Below are positions 29,656 through 38,973 of a stretch of 64,000 nucleotides of DNA, one piece after another. Made by a program: the position numbers and the translations under genes. The notes beneath the pieces are model-generated. The model ran no database searches. It was not told the DNA's origin and worked only from the letters and a program-made list of their open reading frames with translations. The first letter of the stretch is position 1. Every line of letters starts with the position of its first letter. Source of the DNA: Dokdonella sp. (lineage in GTDB: Bacteria; Pseudomonadota; Gammaproteobacteria; Xanthomonadales; Rhodanobacteraceae); NCBI GenBank assembly GCA_016712865.1, contig JADJQH010000002.1, positions 1,302,001-1,366,000 on the forward strand, given 5' to 3'.

Positions 29656-30306
29656 TCAAGTGCCTGCGCGCGGGGTGCAGGCTCGCAGGAAGAAATCGAC
29701 GCTGGCCTTCAGGTGCGCATCGATCTCCGCTTCGCTGAATTCATTGGCACAGAACCCACACAACTGGCGGGCGTGCAATTCGCCCTTGACCAGGCAGAAG
29801 AACTGCGAGGCGCTGCGCTCCACGTCGACAACGGCAAGTTGACCCACTTCCACCTTGCGACGCAGGAATCCGGCAAACTCCTCCTGGATCAATTGCGCAC
29901 CGGCAGTCCAGAACATTTGTCCCAGCTTGCGCGTGTCACCCGCGCCGGATGCCAGCAAACGCAGCAGCGACATGGATTCCTCGCTGGTGATCAGGCGGAA
30001 GAACGCACGCGCAATGGCCAGCAACTGTTCGCGGATGGATCCATCCACTGCCACGTCAAACAACTCCTCCGGCATCTGCTCCATGCACTTTTCACGGATG
30101 GCTTCGGTGAAAAGGGATTCCTTGTCCTTGAAGTGGCTGTAGACGGTCAACTTGGAAACATTGGCCAGCGCAGCAATGGCGTCCATGCTGGTGCCTTCGA
30201 ACCCGTGCACGGGAAACAGGTGCTTGGCGGCGGCCAGAATTGCCGCCCTTTTTTCGAGGTCCTTGGGGCGGCCGGGGCCGGCGCTGCGGGCGGATCGGGC
30301 GTTCAT
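29656..30306 (-). CDS. TetR/AcrR-family transcriptional repressor
   Basis: 216-aa regulator with an N-terminal TetR helix-turn-helix (about 22-66: LEKRAAILAAAKHLF, then TSMDAIAALANVSKLTVYSHF). The C-terminal helical ligand domain is of the AcrR type found next to RND pumps. It is divergent from the efflux adaptor gene with an 80-bp intergenic region holding a TATAC/GTATA palindrome. It most likely represses the pump operon and itself. Confidence 0.9.
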   Translation of the reverse strand: MNARSARSAGPGRPKDLEKRAAILAAAKHLFPVHGFEGTSMDAIAALANVSKLTVYSHFKDKESLFTEAIREKCMEQMPEELFDVAVDGSIREQLLAIARAFFRLITSEESMSLLRLLASGAGDTRKLGQMFWTAGAQLIQEEFAGFLRRKVEVGQLAVVDVERSASQFFCLVKGELHARQLCGFCANEFSEAEIDAHLKASVDFFLRACTPRAGT

Positions 30307-30343
30307 TGAAAAATTACTGGACTCATCAGTTCTGTAACATTAC

Positions 30344-30359
30344 TATACCACGCAGTATA
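30344..30359. promoter_or_regulatory. Candidate operator for the TetR-family repressor
   Basis: TATAC-N6-GTATA, a 16-bp inverted repeat in the divergent TetR/adaptor intergenic region. Its size and position fit a TetR-dimer operator overlapping the pump promoter. Predicted by symmetry only. Confidence 0.45.
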
Positions 30360-30386
30360 CGAACTGTCGCCCGCTCGGGGAAGCTG

Positions 30387-31493
30387 ATGAGCATGGATAC
30401 ATGGGGCCAATCCGCCGCAGTGCTGGCAGCAGCCGCGGCCCTCTGCCTTGCCGGCTGCCAATCCCGTGCCGGCAAGCCCGAAGCGGAACGCGTGGTTCGT
30501 GTCGCGCCGGTCTCGGCCGCCAGCGAGCAATCGGTGGAGGTTTATCCCGGCGAGGTGCGCGCTCGATACGAAAGTGCCCTGGGTTTTCGGGTGGCCGGAA
30601 AGATCCGCGCACGCAAGGTCGATCTGGGCGCACACGTGGTGACGGGCCAGGTCCTGGCCGAACTGGATCCCCAGGACCTGGAGCTGGCCCGCTCCAGCGC
30701 CAGGGCGGGCCTCGCCTCGGCGCAAGCCGCCCTTGATCTGGCGAAATCCGAACATGCCCGCTTCGCTGCCCTGCGCGAACGCAATTTCGTCAGCCAGTTT
30801 GAACTGGATGCCAAGGCCAATGCGCTGGAGGCTGCCCGTGCGCACGTGACGGAAGCCCGTGCCTTGCTGGACACCGCCAGCAACCAGGCCGGATATGCCG
30901 ACCTTCGCGCGGACGCCGATGGCGTCATCATGGCCATCAGTGGCGAACCCGGCCAGGTGGTAGGCGCAGGCCAGACCATCATGATGTTGGCCCACGACGG
31001 CACCACCGAAGTAGAAATCGACGTGCCCGAGCTCGCTGTTGCAAGCCTTGCAGTCGGCAGGTCGGCACAGGTTGAAATGTGGACAGGCGATGGCGGCCGC
31101 GAACCTGCGCGTGTGCGGGAGATCGCGCCCTCCGCCGATCCGGTCACGCGCACCTATCGGGTGCGCGTTGCCCTCGATGCCGCCTCGACCACAGCCAAGC
31201 TCGGCCAGACCGCGCGCGTGTATTTTTCCGCGGCCGCGCTGGATGGCCAGTTTGTCGTGCCCTTGAGCGCGCTGCACGAGAAGGATGGCAAGCCGGCACT
31301 TTGGACGATCGACCGCAAGACGCGGAAATTGCACCTCGCGCAAGTCGGCCTGGTCAGCTTCAGCGAATCCGGTGCGGTGATCAACCAGGGCGTGGCAGGC
31401 GATACCTGGGTAGTGACCGCCGGCGTGCACCGCCTGCGCGAAGGCGAATCGGTGCGCCCCATTGATGCCATGAATCGACCCGTCGAGTTTTAG
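30387..31493 (+). CDS. RND efflux periplasmic adaptor (membrane fusion) lipoprotein
   Basis: 368-aa HlyD/AcrA-type adaptor joining the inner-membrane RND pump to an outer-membrane channel. A signal peptide ends in the lipobox LAGC with Cys24. Then come a barrel-sandwich half (VRARYESALGFRVAGKI), a coiled-coil hairpin (about 95-165), the second lipoyl half (YADLRADADGVIMAISGEPGQ in two parts) and a beta-barrel. GGGGAAG precedes the ATG. The pump gene follows after a palindromic repeat. Confidence 0.9.
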   Translation: MSMDTWGQSAAVLAAAAALCLAGCQSRAGKPEAERVVRVAPVSAASEQSVEVYPGEVRARYESALGFRVAGKIRARKVDLGAHVVTGQVLAELDPQDLELARSSARAGLASAQAALDLAKSEHARFAALRERNFVSQFELDAKANALEAARAHVTEARALLDTASNQAGYADLRADADGVIMAISGEPGQVVGAGQTIMMLAHDGTTEVEIDVPELAVASLAVGRSAQVEMWTGDGGREPARVREIAPSADPVTRTYRVRVALDAASTTAKLGQTARVYFSAAALDGQFVVPLSALHEKDGKPALWTIDRKTRKLHLAQVGLVSFSESGAVINQGVAGDTWVVTAGVHRLREGESVRPIDAMNRPVEF

Positions 31494-31499
31494 GGAGGG

Positions 31500-31597
31500 T
31501 CTGAACAAGTGTTGTCGCGAGCAAGCTCGCTCCCACCATTGCTTGATTTTGTGGGAGCGAGCTTGCTCGCGACGAATGAATTCCGTACTTGTTCAGA
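31500..31597. repeat. Nested palindromic repeat between adaptor and pump genes
   Basis: A 98-bp element. A perfect 23-bp inverted repeat (31514-31536 with 31551-31573, core CGAGCAAGCTCGCTCCCAC) is nested inside an outer 11-bp inverted repeat (TCTGAACAAGT at 31500-31510 with its complement at 31587-31597). Its core resembles REP palindromes common in gammaproteobacteria. In the transcript it would form a strong hairpin between the two efflux genes. Confidence 0.8.
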
Positions 31598-31737
31598 GTT
31601 TCCTTGGTTTCACGTCCTCTTGCTGGGCTGGCGGAACCCTCCCTCCCCCATCCGCCAGCTCAGTGAAGAGGACACCTTTCCTCGCCGTTGCAGGCTGTTC
31701 GCCCGCAGCGCGAATGACCAAGTCGGGTAAGCGCTAG

Positions 31738-34700
31738 ATGCCATCATTCAATCTGTCATCGTGGGCCTTGCGCAACCAGGCCCTGGTTCTCTACTCGATC
31801 ATCCTGCTCGGACTGATCGGCATCTGGTCGTTCCGCGGACTTGGCCAGGCCGAAGACCCGCCATTCACCTTCAAGGTGATGGTCGTGCACACCGTGTGGC
31901 CGGGCGCGACGGCTGGCGAGGTGGCCGAGAAGATCACCGAAACCATCGAGAAGAAGCTGCAGGAGATTCCCGATCTCGATTTCCTGCGCAGCTATTCGCG
32001 CCCGGGCGAGTCGCAGGTGTTCTTCGTGGTCAAGGATTCCATCGCGCCGGGTCGGGTGCCGGATGTCTGGTACCAGGTGCGCAAGAAGGTTGGCGATATC
32101 CGCTCACGCCTGCCGACCGACGTGCGCGGGCCGTTCTTCAATGACGAGTTCGGCGATACCTTCGGCAACATCTACGCCCTCAGCGGCGAGGGATTCAACG
32201 ACGATGACCTGCGCGAGTATGCCGAGCGCATCAAGCTCGAACTGCTGCGCGTTGCCAACGTGGCCAAGGTTGAATTGATTGGCCAACAGGACCCGAAAGT
32301 CTACGTCGAGGCATCGAACACCAAGTTCGCCACCCTCGGCGTGACCTTCGCCGAACTCAAGCAGACCCTGGCTGCGCAGAATGCGATAGCGCCCGGCGGC
32401 AGTTTCGAGACGGCAACCGATCGCATCTACCTGCGTACCAGCGGTGCCCTGGATTCCGTGGAAGCCATCCGCAATCTCAGCATCCGCGGCAATACCGGTC
32501 GCCTGTTCCGCCTAGGCGACATCGCCGAAGTCCGCCGCGGCTTCGTCGATCCGCCGCAGCCGCGCATGCGCTTCAACGGCGTCGATTCGATCGGCATTGC
32601 CGTGTCGATGCGCAGCGGCGGCGACATCATTGCCCTGGGTCGCGACCTCGAGGCCGCCACCCGGCGCATTGCCATGACCTTGCCGGTCGGGCTGGATTTG
32701 CACAAGGTCTCCGACCAGCCTGCCGCGGTCAGCCGTTCGGTCAACGAGTTCGTGCGCACCCTGGCCGAAGCGGTGCTGATCGTGCTGCTGGTCAGCTTCT
32801 TCTCGCTCGGCCTGCGCAGCGGCATCATCGTCTCGATCACCATCCCCCTGGTTCTGGCGATGACGTTCGCGCTGATGAACCATTTCGATATCGGCCTGCA
32901 CAAGATTTCCCTCGGCGCGCTGGTGCTGGGCCTGGGCCTGCTCGTGGATGACGCCATCATTGCCGTGGAAATGATGGCGGTGAAGATGGAACAGGGCTTC
33001 GACCGGGTCAGCGCGGCCGCGTATGCCTACACTTCCACCGCATTCCCGATGCTGACCGGAACCCTGGTGACCGCGGCAGGTTTCCTGCCCATTGCCACGG
33101 CCAGGTCCGGCACCGGCGAGTACACGCGGGCGATCTTCGAGGTGGTCACGATTGCATTGCTGCTGTCGTGGATTGCCGCCGTCGTTTTCATCCCCTATCT
33201 CGGCTACAAGCTGCTGCCGGATCCGCATGCGCAACTGTCCGACCAGCCGCGTGGCCGCATCGCACGCCGGGTCCACGCCCTGCGCAAGCGCCTGCCCGCA
33301 TGGTTGGGCGGTATTCGCGAACGCACCAACCCGGATGCGCATGATCCCTATGCAACCCCGTTCTACCGCCGCTTCCGCGCACTGGTGAGTGCCTGCGTGG
33401 CGCACCGCTACCTGGTCATCGCATCCACCGTCGTCGTGTTCGCGCTTTCGATATTCGGCTTCGGTTTCGTGCAGCAGCAGTTCTTCCCGCATTCCACGCG
33501 GCCGGAATTGCTGGTCGATCTGAAGCTCAGTGAAGGCTCCTCGTTGAACGCCACCCTCGACCAGGTCAAGAAGCTGGAAGCGTGGCTGGCCAAGCGCCCG
33601 GAGCTGGAAAACCATGTCAGCTACGTCGGATCGGGCTCGCCGCGTTTCTACCTGCCGCTGGACCAGCAACTGCCGCAGGCGAGTTTTGCCGAGTTGGTGC
33701 TGCTCACCACCGGCATCGATGCACGCGAAACCTTGCGCCATGACCTGCTCGATCTGTTCACCCGCGACTTCCCCGAGCTGCGGGCGCGCGTGATCCGGCT
33801 CGAAAATGGCCCGCCGGTCGGCTACCCGCTGCAGTACCGCGTATCCGGTGCCGACATGGCAACGGTGCGTAGCCTTGCGCGCCAGCTGGCCGAGGTGGTG
33901 CGCGCCAACCCGGCCACGCGCAACGTCAATCTGGATTGGGAAGAACCCAGCAAGGTCATCCGCCTGGTCATCGACCAGGACCGCGCGCGCGTGCTCGGAG
34001 TGAGTTCACAGGATGTCGCCACCTTCCTGCAAAGCTCGCTCAACGGTGCGCCGATCGCCACCTATCGCGAGCGCGACCAGATGATCGAGGTGTTGCTGCG
34101 CGGAGTCGACGAGGAGCGCGCGCGCATGAGCCTGCTCAAGAGCCTGTCGGTGCCGACCGCTTCCGGAAACAGCATCCCGCTCGGCCATATCGCAAGCCTT
34201 GAATACGGGTTCGAGGAAGGCATCATCTGGCGACGCGACCGTCTGCCCACCGTCACCGTGCGCGCGGACATCGACGGCGACCTGCAACCGGCCACCGTGC
34301 ATGGCCAGCTTGCATCCGCCATCGACTCCGCACGCGCGGCCTTGCCGCTGGGCTACCGGCTGGACGTGGGTGGTTCGGTTGAAGACTCCGGCAAGGGACA
34401 GCAGTCGGTCAATGCCGGATTCCCGCTGTTCGTGGTGGTGGTCCTGAGCATCCTCATGCTGCAACTGCGCAGCTTCCAGCGCGTGCTGCTGGTGGCACTG
34501 ACCGCACCCCTGGGCCTGATCGGAGTGGTGCTGTTCCTGCTCGTCTTCCAGGTTCCGTTCGGTTTCGTGGCCATGCTTGGAACCATCGCCATGTTCGGCA
34601 TGATCATGCGCAACTCGGTGATCCTGGTCGACCAGATCGAACACGACATCGAGCACGGGCATTCGCCCTGGGATGCCATCGTCGATGCAACCGTTCGCCG

Positions 34701-34899
34701 CTTTCGCCCCATCGTATTGACGGCGGCGGCGGCGATCCTGGCCATGGTGCCGCTGTCGCGCAGTGCGTTTTTCGGCCCCATGGCGGTGGCGATCATGGGC
34801 GGACTCACGGTTGCCACGGCCTTGACCCTGCTGTTCCTGCCGGCCTTGTACGCAGCCTGGTTCAAGGTGCGACCGGCCAATCCCGGCTTGGCCCGTTGA
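31738..34899 (+). CDS. RND-family inner-membrane efflux transporter
   Basis: 1053-aa proton-driven pump of the AcrB superfamily with 12 predicted membrane helices and two large periplasmic loops. The TM4 proton-relay pair is Asp404-Asp405 in GLLVDDAIIAVE. The sequence is closer to the VexF/OqxB-like and 'AcrB/AcrD/AcrF' annotation group than to heavy-metal CzcA pumps. Substrate cannot be read. It works with the upstream adaptor and plausibly with the TolC gene 1.2 kb downstream. Confidence 0.92.
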   Translation: MPSFNLSSWALRNQALVLYSIILLGLIGIWSFRGLGQAEDPPFTFKVMVVHTVWPGATAGEVAEKITETIEKKLQEIPDLDFLRSYSRPGESQVFFVVKDSIAPGRVPDVWYQVRKKVGDIRSRLPTDVRGPFFNDEFGDTFGNIYALSGEGFNDDDLREYAERIKLELLRVANVAKVELIGQQDPKVYVEASNTKFATLGVTFAELKQTLAAQNAIAPGGSFETATDRIYLRTSGALDSVEAIRNLSIRGNTGRLFRLGDIAEVRRGFVDPPQPRMRFNGVDSIGIAVSMRSGGDIIALGRDLEAATRRIAMTLPVGLDLHKVSDQPAAVSRSVNEFVRTLAEAVLIVLLVSFFSLGLRSGIIVSITIPLVLAMTFALMNHFDIGLHKISLGALVLGLGLLVDDAIIAVEMMAVKMEQGFDRVSAAAYAYTSTAFPMLTGTLVTAAGFLPIATARSGTGEYTRAIFEVVTIALLLSWIAAVVFIPYLGYKLLPDPHAQLSDQPRGRIARRVHALRKRLPAWLGGIRERTNPDAHDPYATPFYRRFRALVSACVAHRYLVIASTVVVFALSIFGFGFVQQQFFPHSTRPELLVDLKLSEGSSLNATLDQVKKLEAWLAKRPELENHVSYVGSGSPRFYLPLDQQLPQASFAELVLLTTGIDARETLRHDLLDLFTRDFPELRARVIRLENGPPVGYPLQYRVSGADMATVRSLARQLAEVVRANPATRNVNLDWEEPSKVIRLVIDQDRARVLGVSSQDVATFLQSSLNGAPIATYRERDQMIEVLLRGVDEERARMSLLKSLSVPTASGNSIPLGHIASLEYGFEEGIIWRRDRLPTVTVRADIDGDLQPATVHGQLASAIDSARAALPLGYRLDVGGSVEDSGKGQQSVNAGFPLFVVVVLSILMLQLRSFQRVLLVALTAPLGLIGVVLFLLVFQVPFGFVAMLGTIAMFGMIMRNSVILVDQIEHDIEHGHSPWDAIVDATVRRFRPIVLTAAAAILAMVPLSRSAFFGPMAVAIMGGLTVATALTLLFLPALYAAWFKVRPANPGLAR

Positions 34900-34914
34900 T
34901 TGCAAATGCGAACC

Positions 34915-35355
34915 ATGAACCAGACGTTTGAAGACTTGAATGCACAACCCCGCCACGATTCGGCGGAGCCTGAGACGCGGAGATCGAGCATGGGCAAAGC
35001 AGCAACGGATTGGACCCGAACCAGCGGCCAGAGCCCGGCCTCATGGCCTTTGCGTCTGGCCCAACAGGCATTGGCCAGTGCGCTGGAGCGCGCGGCAATC
35101 GGCCCGCAGTTGGATGTCGCACGCCTGCGCAACAACGCACGCGAGGCCCTGTCCGCGCTGTCGGCGGACGACCGCGGACAGCTCGAGCGCTGGATCTGCC
35201 TGCTGTGGCGCAGTCGGCATGGCGAGGGGCTGGCGCAGTCCGGACGGGCGCTGGGGCTCATCGATGCAAACCTGGCCAATGCCATCGGCAGATGCATGCC
35301 ATGCGCCGCGCAAGCTGTGCGGCATGGCACGGCCGGCATGGAAATCGCGGCTTGA
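34915..35355 (+). CDS. Hypothetical protein between the RND pump and pcm
   Basis: 146-aa soluble helical protein of unknown function. Third codon positions are strongly G/C in this frame from about 35040 to 35340, which supports coding. The core reads ALERAAIGPQLDVARLRNNA and DRGQLERWICLLWRSRHGEG. No domain is recognised. The start is uncertain (ATGs at 34900, 34906, 34915 and 34990, none with a clear ribosome site). Confidence 0.5.
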   Translation: MNQTFEDLNAQPRHDSAEPETRRSSMGKAATDWTRTSGQSPASWPLRLAQQALASALERAAIGPQLDVARLRNNAREALSALSADDRGQLERWICLLWRSRHGEGLAQSGRALGLIDANLANAIGRCMPCAAQAVRHGTAGMEIAA

Positions 35356-35422
35356 TCCGTTTGCCGGCCATGCGCAGACCTTCTATGCTCTTGCCCCTTT
35401 TTCCGTGCAGCCGGACCCCGCA

Positions 35423-36082
35423 ATGAATACCAACCTCGAACTTGCCCGCGACAACATGGTCGAGAACCAGATCCGCACCTGGGATGTCCTCGACCCGCGT
35501 GTCCTGGACGTGCTGGGCCGCCTGCAGCGCGAGAACTTCACCCCCGAGCGCTATCGGCACATGGCGTTCATGGATGTCGAATTGCCGCTGGGTCACGGCG
35601 AGGTGATGCTCAAGCCCATCATCCAGGGTCGCATCCTGCAGGCGTTGGCGATCGAAAACGGACAGCGCGTGCTCGAAATCGGCACCGGCTCCGGCTTCCT
35701 CACGGCCTGCATGACGGCGCTGGGCGGCGAAGTCACCAGCGTCGAACAGCATGCCGACCTGGCCGACACAGCCCGCCACAACCTGGCCCAGGCCGGCCTT
35801 GCGCGGGTGAACGTGACCACGGCCGATGCGCTAAAGGGCTATGCCCCGTCCGGCACCTTCGACCGCATCGTCCTGACTGGCGCGGTTTTTGCGTTGCCTG
35901 AGCAGGTCAAGACCTGGCTCAAGCCCGGTGGACGCCTGTTTGCGGTCAGTGGCGAATCTCCGGCGATGCAGGCCTTATTGCACACGCGCGTTGACGATTC
36001 CCACTGGCAGACTGAAGACCTGTTTCAAACCGATATCCCCTACCTGAACCACGCCGCACCCCCTTCCCGCTTCGTTTTCTGA
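35423..36082 (+). CDS. pcm: Protein-L-isoaspartate O-methyltransferase
   Basis: 219-aa SAM-dependent methyltransferase that repairs isoaspartyl residues, with motif I VLEIGTGSGFLTACM at about residues 83-97. The family N-terminus is NLELARDNMVENQIRTWDV. It belongs to the short Pcm-like group found next to tolC in Xanthomonadales, whose true methyl acceptor is not always demonstrated. The ATG at 35423 gives the expected length; upstream in-frame sequence belongs to another frame's gene. Confidence 0.88.
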   Translation: MNTNLELARDNMVENQIRTWDVLDPRVLDVLGRLQRENFTPERYRHMAFMDVELPLGHGEVMLKPIIQGRILQALAIENGQRVLEIGTGSGFLTACMTALGGEVTSVEQHADLADTARHNLAQAGLARVNVTTADALKGYAPSGTFDRIVLTGAVFALPEQVKTWLKPGGRLFAVSGESPAMQALLHTRVDDSHWQTEDLFQTDIPYLNHAAPPSRFVF

Positions 36083-36123
36083 GCAGCAATGGGCCGGCAA
36101 CGCAACCGCTGAAGGATGAAGCA

Positions 36124-37509
36124 ATGATCCGTTTCCGCCATTTGTCGCTCGCCGTTTCCGTCGCCCTGTGCAGCGTCGCTGCGCAAGCCCATGCCGAGGA
36201 TCTGCTGCAGGTCTACGGCGAAGCCCGCGCCTCGGACCCGCAGCTTGCCGGCGCCGAAGCCAGCCGCAATGCCACCAATGAGGGCGTCGACCAGGCGCGC
36301 TCGGCCCTGCTGCCGCAGATCAGCGCTTCGCTCGACTATTCGCGCGGCCACGGCAGCCGAGGGGGTCCGCAATTCGTCACCAACGAAGACGGTAGCCAGA
36401 GCCTGGTCAACGTGACCAGCTCCAGTCACGACTACTCACGCACCCTGAGCGGCCAACTCAACCAGAGCCTGCTCGACCTCGGCAAGTGGACGTCGCTCAA
36501 GGCCGCGCGGGCAACCGCGAAAGCCGGCGACGCCAGCTACACCGCTGCCGAACAGGACTTGCTCATCCGCGTGGCTACGGCGTACTTCGACGTGCTCACC
36601 GCCGAGGACGCGCTCAAGTTTGCCCAGGCCAACGAACAGGCGCTGAACCGGCAGATGGAACAGGCCCAGCAGCGTTTCGAGGTAGGCCTTTCGGCCATCA
36701 CCGACGTGAACGATGCCAAGGCCCAGCACGACACCTCCGTGGCCAATGTCATCACCGCGCAGAACACGCTTGACGACAACGAGGAAGCCTTGCGCCAGTT
36801 GACCAACAAGGAGCCGGGCACGCTCAAGGGACTGCGCGAGAAGTTGCCCATGGACAAGCCTGAGCCGGCCGATCCGGATGAATGGGTGTCCGTCGCCGTG
36901 GCCCAGAATCCGACCCTGCATTCGTATGCGCAGCAACTGGAAGCAGCCAAGGCCAACGTGCAGACCGCGCGCAGCGGCCACCTGCCGACCTTGAATGGCC
37001 AGGTGCTGTATTCGAAGACACCGAGTTGGAGTGACAACAGCGCCTCCAGCTTCAACGAGGCCTTCCACACCAACAGCGAACGCTGGTCAACCACGGTTGG
37101 GTTGACCCTGAACGTGCCGCTGTTTTCCGGCGGATTCACGCAGTCGCGCGTGCGCCAAACCATCTTCAACCGCGACAACGCGCAAGACCAGTTCGAGCTG
37201 CAGAAGCGCTTGGTCGAGCGCAGCACGCGCAACAGCTACCGTGCGGTGATTGCCGGCGCAAGCCAGGTGGAGGCCACCGGTCAGGCTGTGGTTTCCGCAC
37301 AGAGTTCCCTCGATGCCACCCAGGCCGGTTACGAAGTCGGAACGCGCACCATCGTCGACGTGCTGATCAGCCAGCAGCAATTGCTGCAGGCACAGAGCAG
37401 CTACTCGCAGGCGCGCCATGCCTTCATCCTCAATGGACTGCGCCTGAAGCAGGCGGCCGGCGTCATCGAGGTGAAGGATCTGGAAGCCGTCAACGCGCTG
37501 TTGGAATGA
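36124..37509 (+). CDS. tolC: TolC-family outer-membrane efflux channel
   Basis: 461-aa precursor with a signal peptide of about 24 residues (cleavage after AHA). Two OEP repeats of long helices and barrel strands follow (LLQVYGEARASDPQLAGAEA, LNQSLLDLGKW, LNVPLFSGGFTQSRV, then DVLISQQQLLQAQ). TolC trimers form the exit duct for RND pumps and type I secretion. It follows pcm by 41 bases and converges with waaA. Confidence 0.93.
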   Translation: MIRFRHLSLAVSVALCSVAAQAHAEDLLQVYGEARASDPQLAGAEASRNATNEGVDQARSALLPQISASLDYSRGHGSRGGPQFVTNEDGSQSLVNVTSSSHDYSRTLSGQLNQSLLDLGKWTSLKAARATAKAGDASYTAAEQDLLIRVATAYFDVLTAEDALKFAQANEQALNRQMEQAQQRFEVGLSAITDVNDAKAQHDTSVANVITAQNTLDDNEEALRQLTNKEPGTLKGLREKLPMDKPEPADPDEWVSVAVAQNPTLHSYAQQLEAAKANVQTARSGHLPTLNGQVLYSKTPSWSDNSASSFNEAFHTNSERWSTTVGLTLNVPLFSGGFTQSRVRQTIFNRDNAQDQFELQKRLVERSTRNSYRAVIAGASQVEATGQAVVSAQSSLDATQAGYEVGTRTIVDVLISQQQLLQAQSSYSQARHAFILNGLRLKQAAGVIEVKDLEAVNALLE

Positions 37510-37512
37510 GCC

Positions 37513-37622
37513 GGGATTCGGGATTCGGGATTCGGGACGCGGTGAGCAAAAGGGCGAGATCTGAGATCTGAGATCTGAGATCAGGGGAAGAGCGGACTTC
37601 TCGCATCCCCGATCCCCGATCC
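37513..37622. repeat. Short tandem heptamer repeats between tolC and waaA
   Basis: Three stretches of imperfect 7-bp tandem repeats: GGGATTC units at 37513-37537, CTGAGAT units at 37555-37582, and ATCCCCG units at 37605-37625. They are simple-sequence intergenic DNA between convergent genes and contain no gene. Confidence 0.6.
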
Positions 37623-37625
37623 CCG

Positions 37626-38894
37626 CTATTCCCCCAATACCTGCTCGACGATGCGCAAGGTACGCTCCACCGCGCCGCGTTCGCGGTCCAGCACGGCCTG
37701 TGCCGCCTGCCCCATGGCCAGGCGTTCATCGGCCTGGGCGAGCAGGCGCGACAATGTCGCTCCGAGTGCCGCTTCATCCTCCACGCGCAGCGCCGCACGG
37801 GCTTCGATCAGGCTGAACGCCACTTCCTCGGTATTGAACGTGTGCGGGCCGACGATGACCGGCTTGCCGAGCGCCGCCGGTTCCAGCAGGTTGTGGCCGC
37901 CGATGGCTTCCAGGCTGCCACCAACGAAAGCGATGTCGGCGGCCGCGTAGAAGCGGAGCAACTCACCCATGGTGTCGATGACGAAACACTGGGTGCGCGC
38001 ATCGGCCGCCGTCTTCTCGCTGCGCACACGGGTGATGAATCCCAGTGAACGGCACACGCTGGCCACGGCGCGAAAACGCTCCGGATGGCGCGGCGCAATC
38101 AGCAACAAGGCATCGGGAAAGCGCTTGAGCACCATGCTGTGCGCCTTCAACACCGGCAGTTCCTCGCCTTCGTGGGTACTCGCGGCAATCCACACCGGTC
38201 GCTGCGCGCCCCAGGCCTCGCGCAGCTCGGCACCCATGCTCGGCAAATTGTCGGGGACCTGCATATCGAATTTGAGATTGCCGATCACTGCCAGGCGGGT
38301 CACCGCCGCACCCAGCGTGCGCAAGCGCTCGGCATCCTGCGGTGACTGTGCAGCGACGAAACTGGCGCAACGGATCGCGCGCCGTGCCAGCGGCCGCACC
38401 GGCCCGTAACCGCGCAGGCTGCGTTCGGAAAGACGCGCGTTGGTCACCACGATGGGAATCGAGCGTTCCTTGCAGGTGATGAACAGGTTGGGCCAGATTT
38501 CGGTTTCCATGATCACGGCAAAGCGCGGCTGGATGCGGTCGAGAAAACGCTTGACCGAGGCCGGCAGGTCGTACGGCAGGTAGACATGAAAAACCTTGTC
38601 GCCAAACAGTTTCTGCACCCGTTCCGATCCGGTCGGCGTGACCGTGGTCACCACCATGGGCTGGTCCGGATAGCGTTGCATGAGGGCGCGGATCAGCGGC
38701 GCAGCGGCATTCACTTCACCCACCGAAACCGCATGCACCCAACTGCTGTTGCGGAATCCTGGCGCGGGGAAAAAGCCGAAGCGCTCCTTCCAGCGCGAAA
38801 GGTAGCGTCGATAGCGCAGTCCGCGCGCCGCCAGCCGGTAGAGGATGACCGGCGTCAGCAGGTACATGGTCAGGGTGTAGAGCAGGCGCAGCAC
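37626..38894 (-). CDS. waaA: 3-deoxy-D-manno-octulosonic acid (Kdo) transferase
   Basis: Adds Kdo from CMP-Kdo to lipid IVA at the inner membrane, the first step of LPS core synthesis. The 422-aa GT-B enzyme has an N-terminal hydrophobic anchor (LLYTLTMYLLTPVILY), the catalytic Glu60 in HAVSVGEVNAA, METEIWPN and a C-terminal GGSLEAIGGHNLLEPAALGKPVIVGP block in its family position. The GTG start at 38894 places the anchor and Glu60 as in E. coli WaaA. Confidence 0.94.
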   Translation of the reverse strand: MLRLLYTLTMYLLTPVILYRLAARGLRYRRYLSRWKERFGFFPAPGFRNSSWVHAVSVGEVNAAAPLIRALMQRYPDQPMVVTTVTPTGSERVQKLFGDKVFHVYLPYDLPASVKRFLDRIQPRFAVIMETEIWPNLFITCKERSIPIVVTNARLSERSLRGYGPVRPLARRAIRCASFVAAQSPQDAERLRTLGAAVTRLAVIGNLKFDMQVPDNLPSMGAELREAWGAQRPVWIAASTHEGEELPVLKAHSMVLKRFPDALLLIAPRHPERFRAVASVCRSLGFITRVRSEKTAADARTQCFVIDTMGELLRFYAAADIAFVGGSLEAIGGHNLLEPAALGKPVIVGPHTFNTEEVAFSLIEARAALRVEDEAALGATLSRLLAQADERLAMGQAAQAVLDRERGAVERTLRIVEQVLGE

Positions 38895-38973
38895 GCGGAA
38901 TTCCGGAGCAAGGGTCGCGGCGCAGTATAAGTTGCATAGGCAGAATCAAGCCGCATGGCCATAATCAGCGCCC

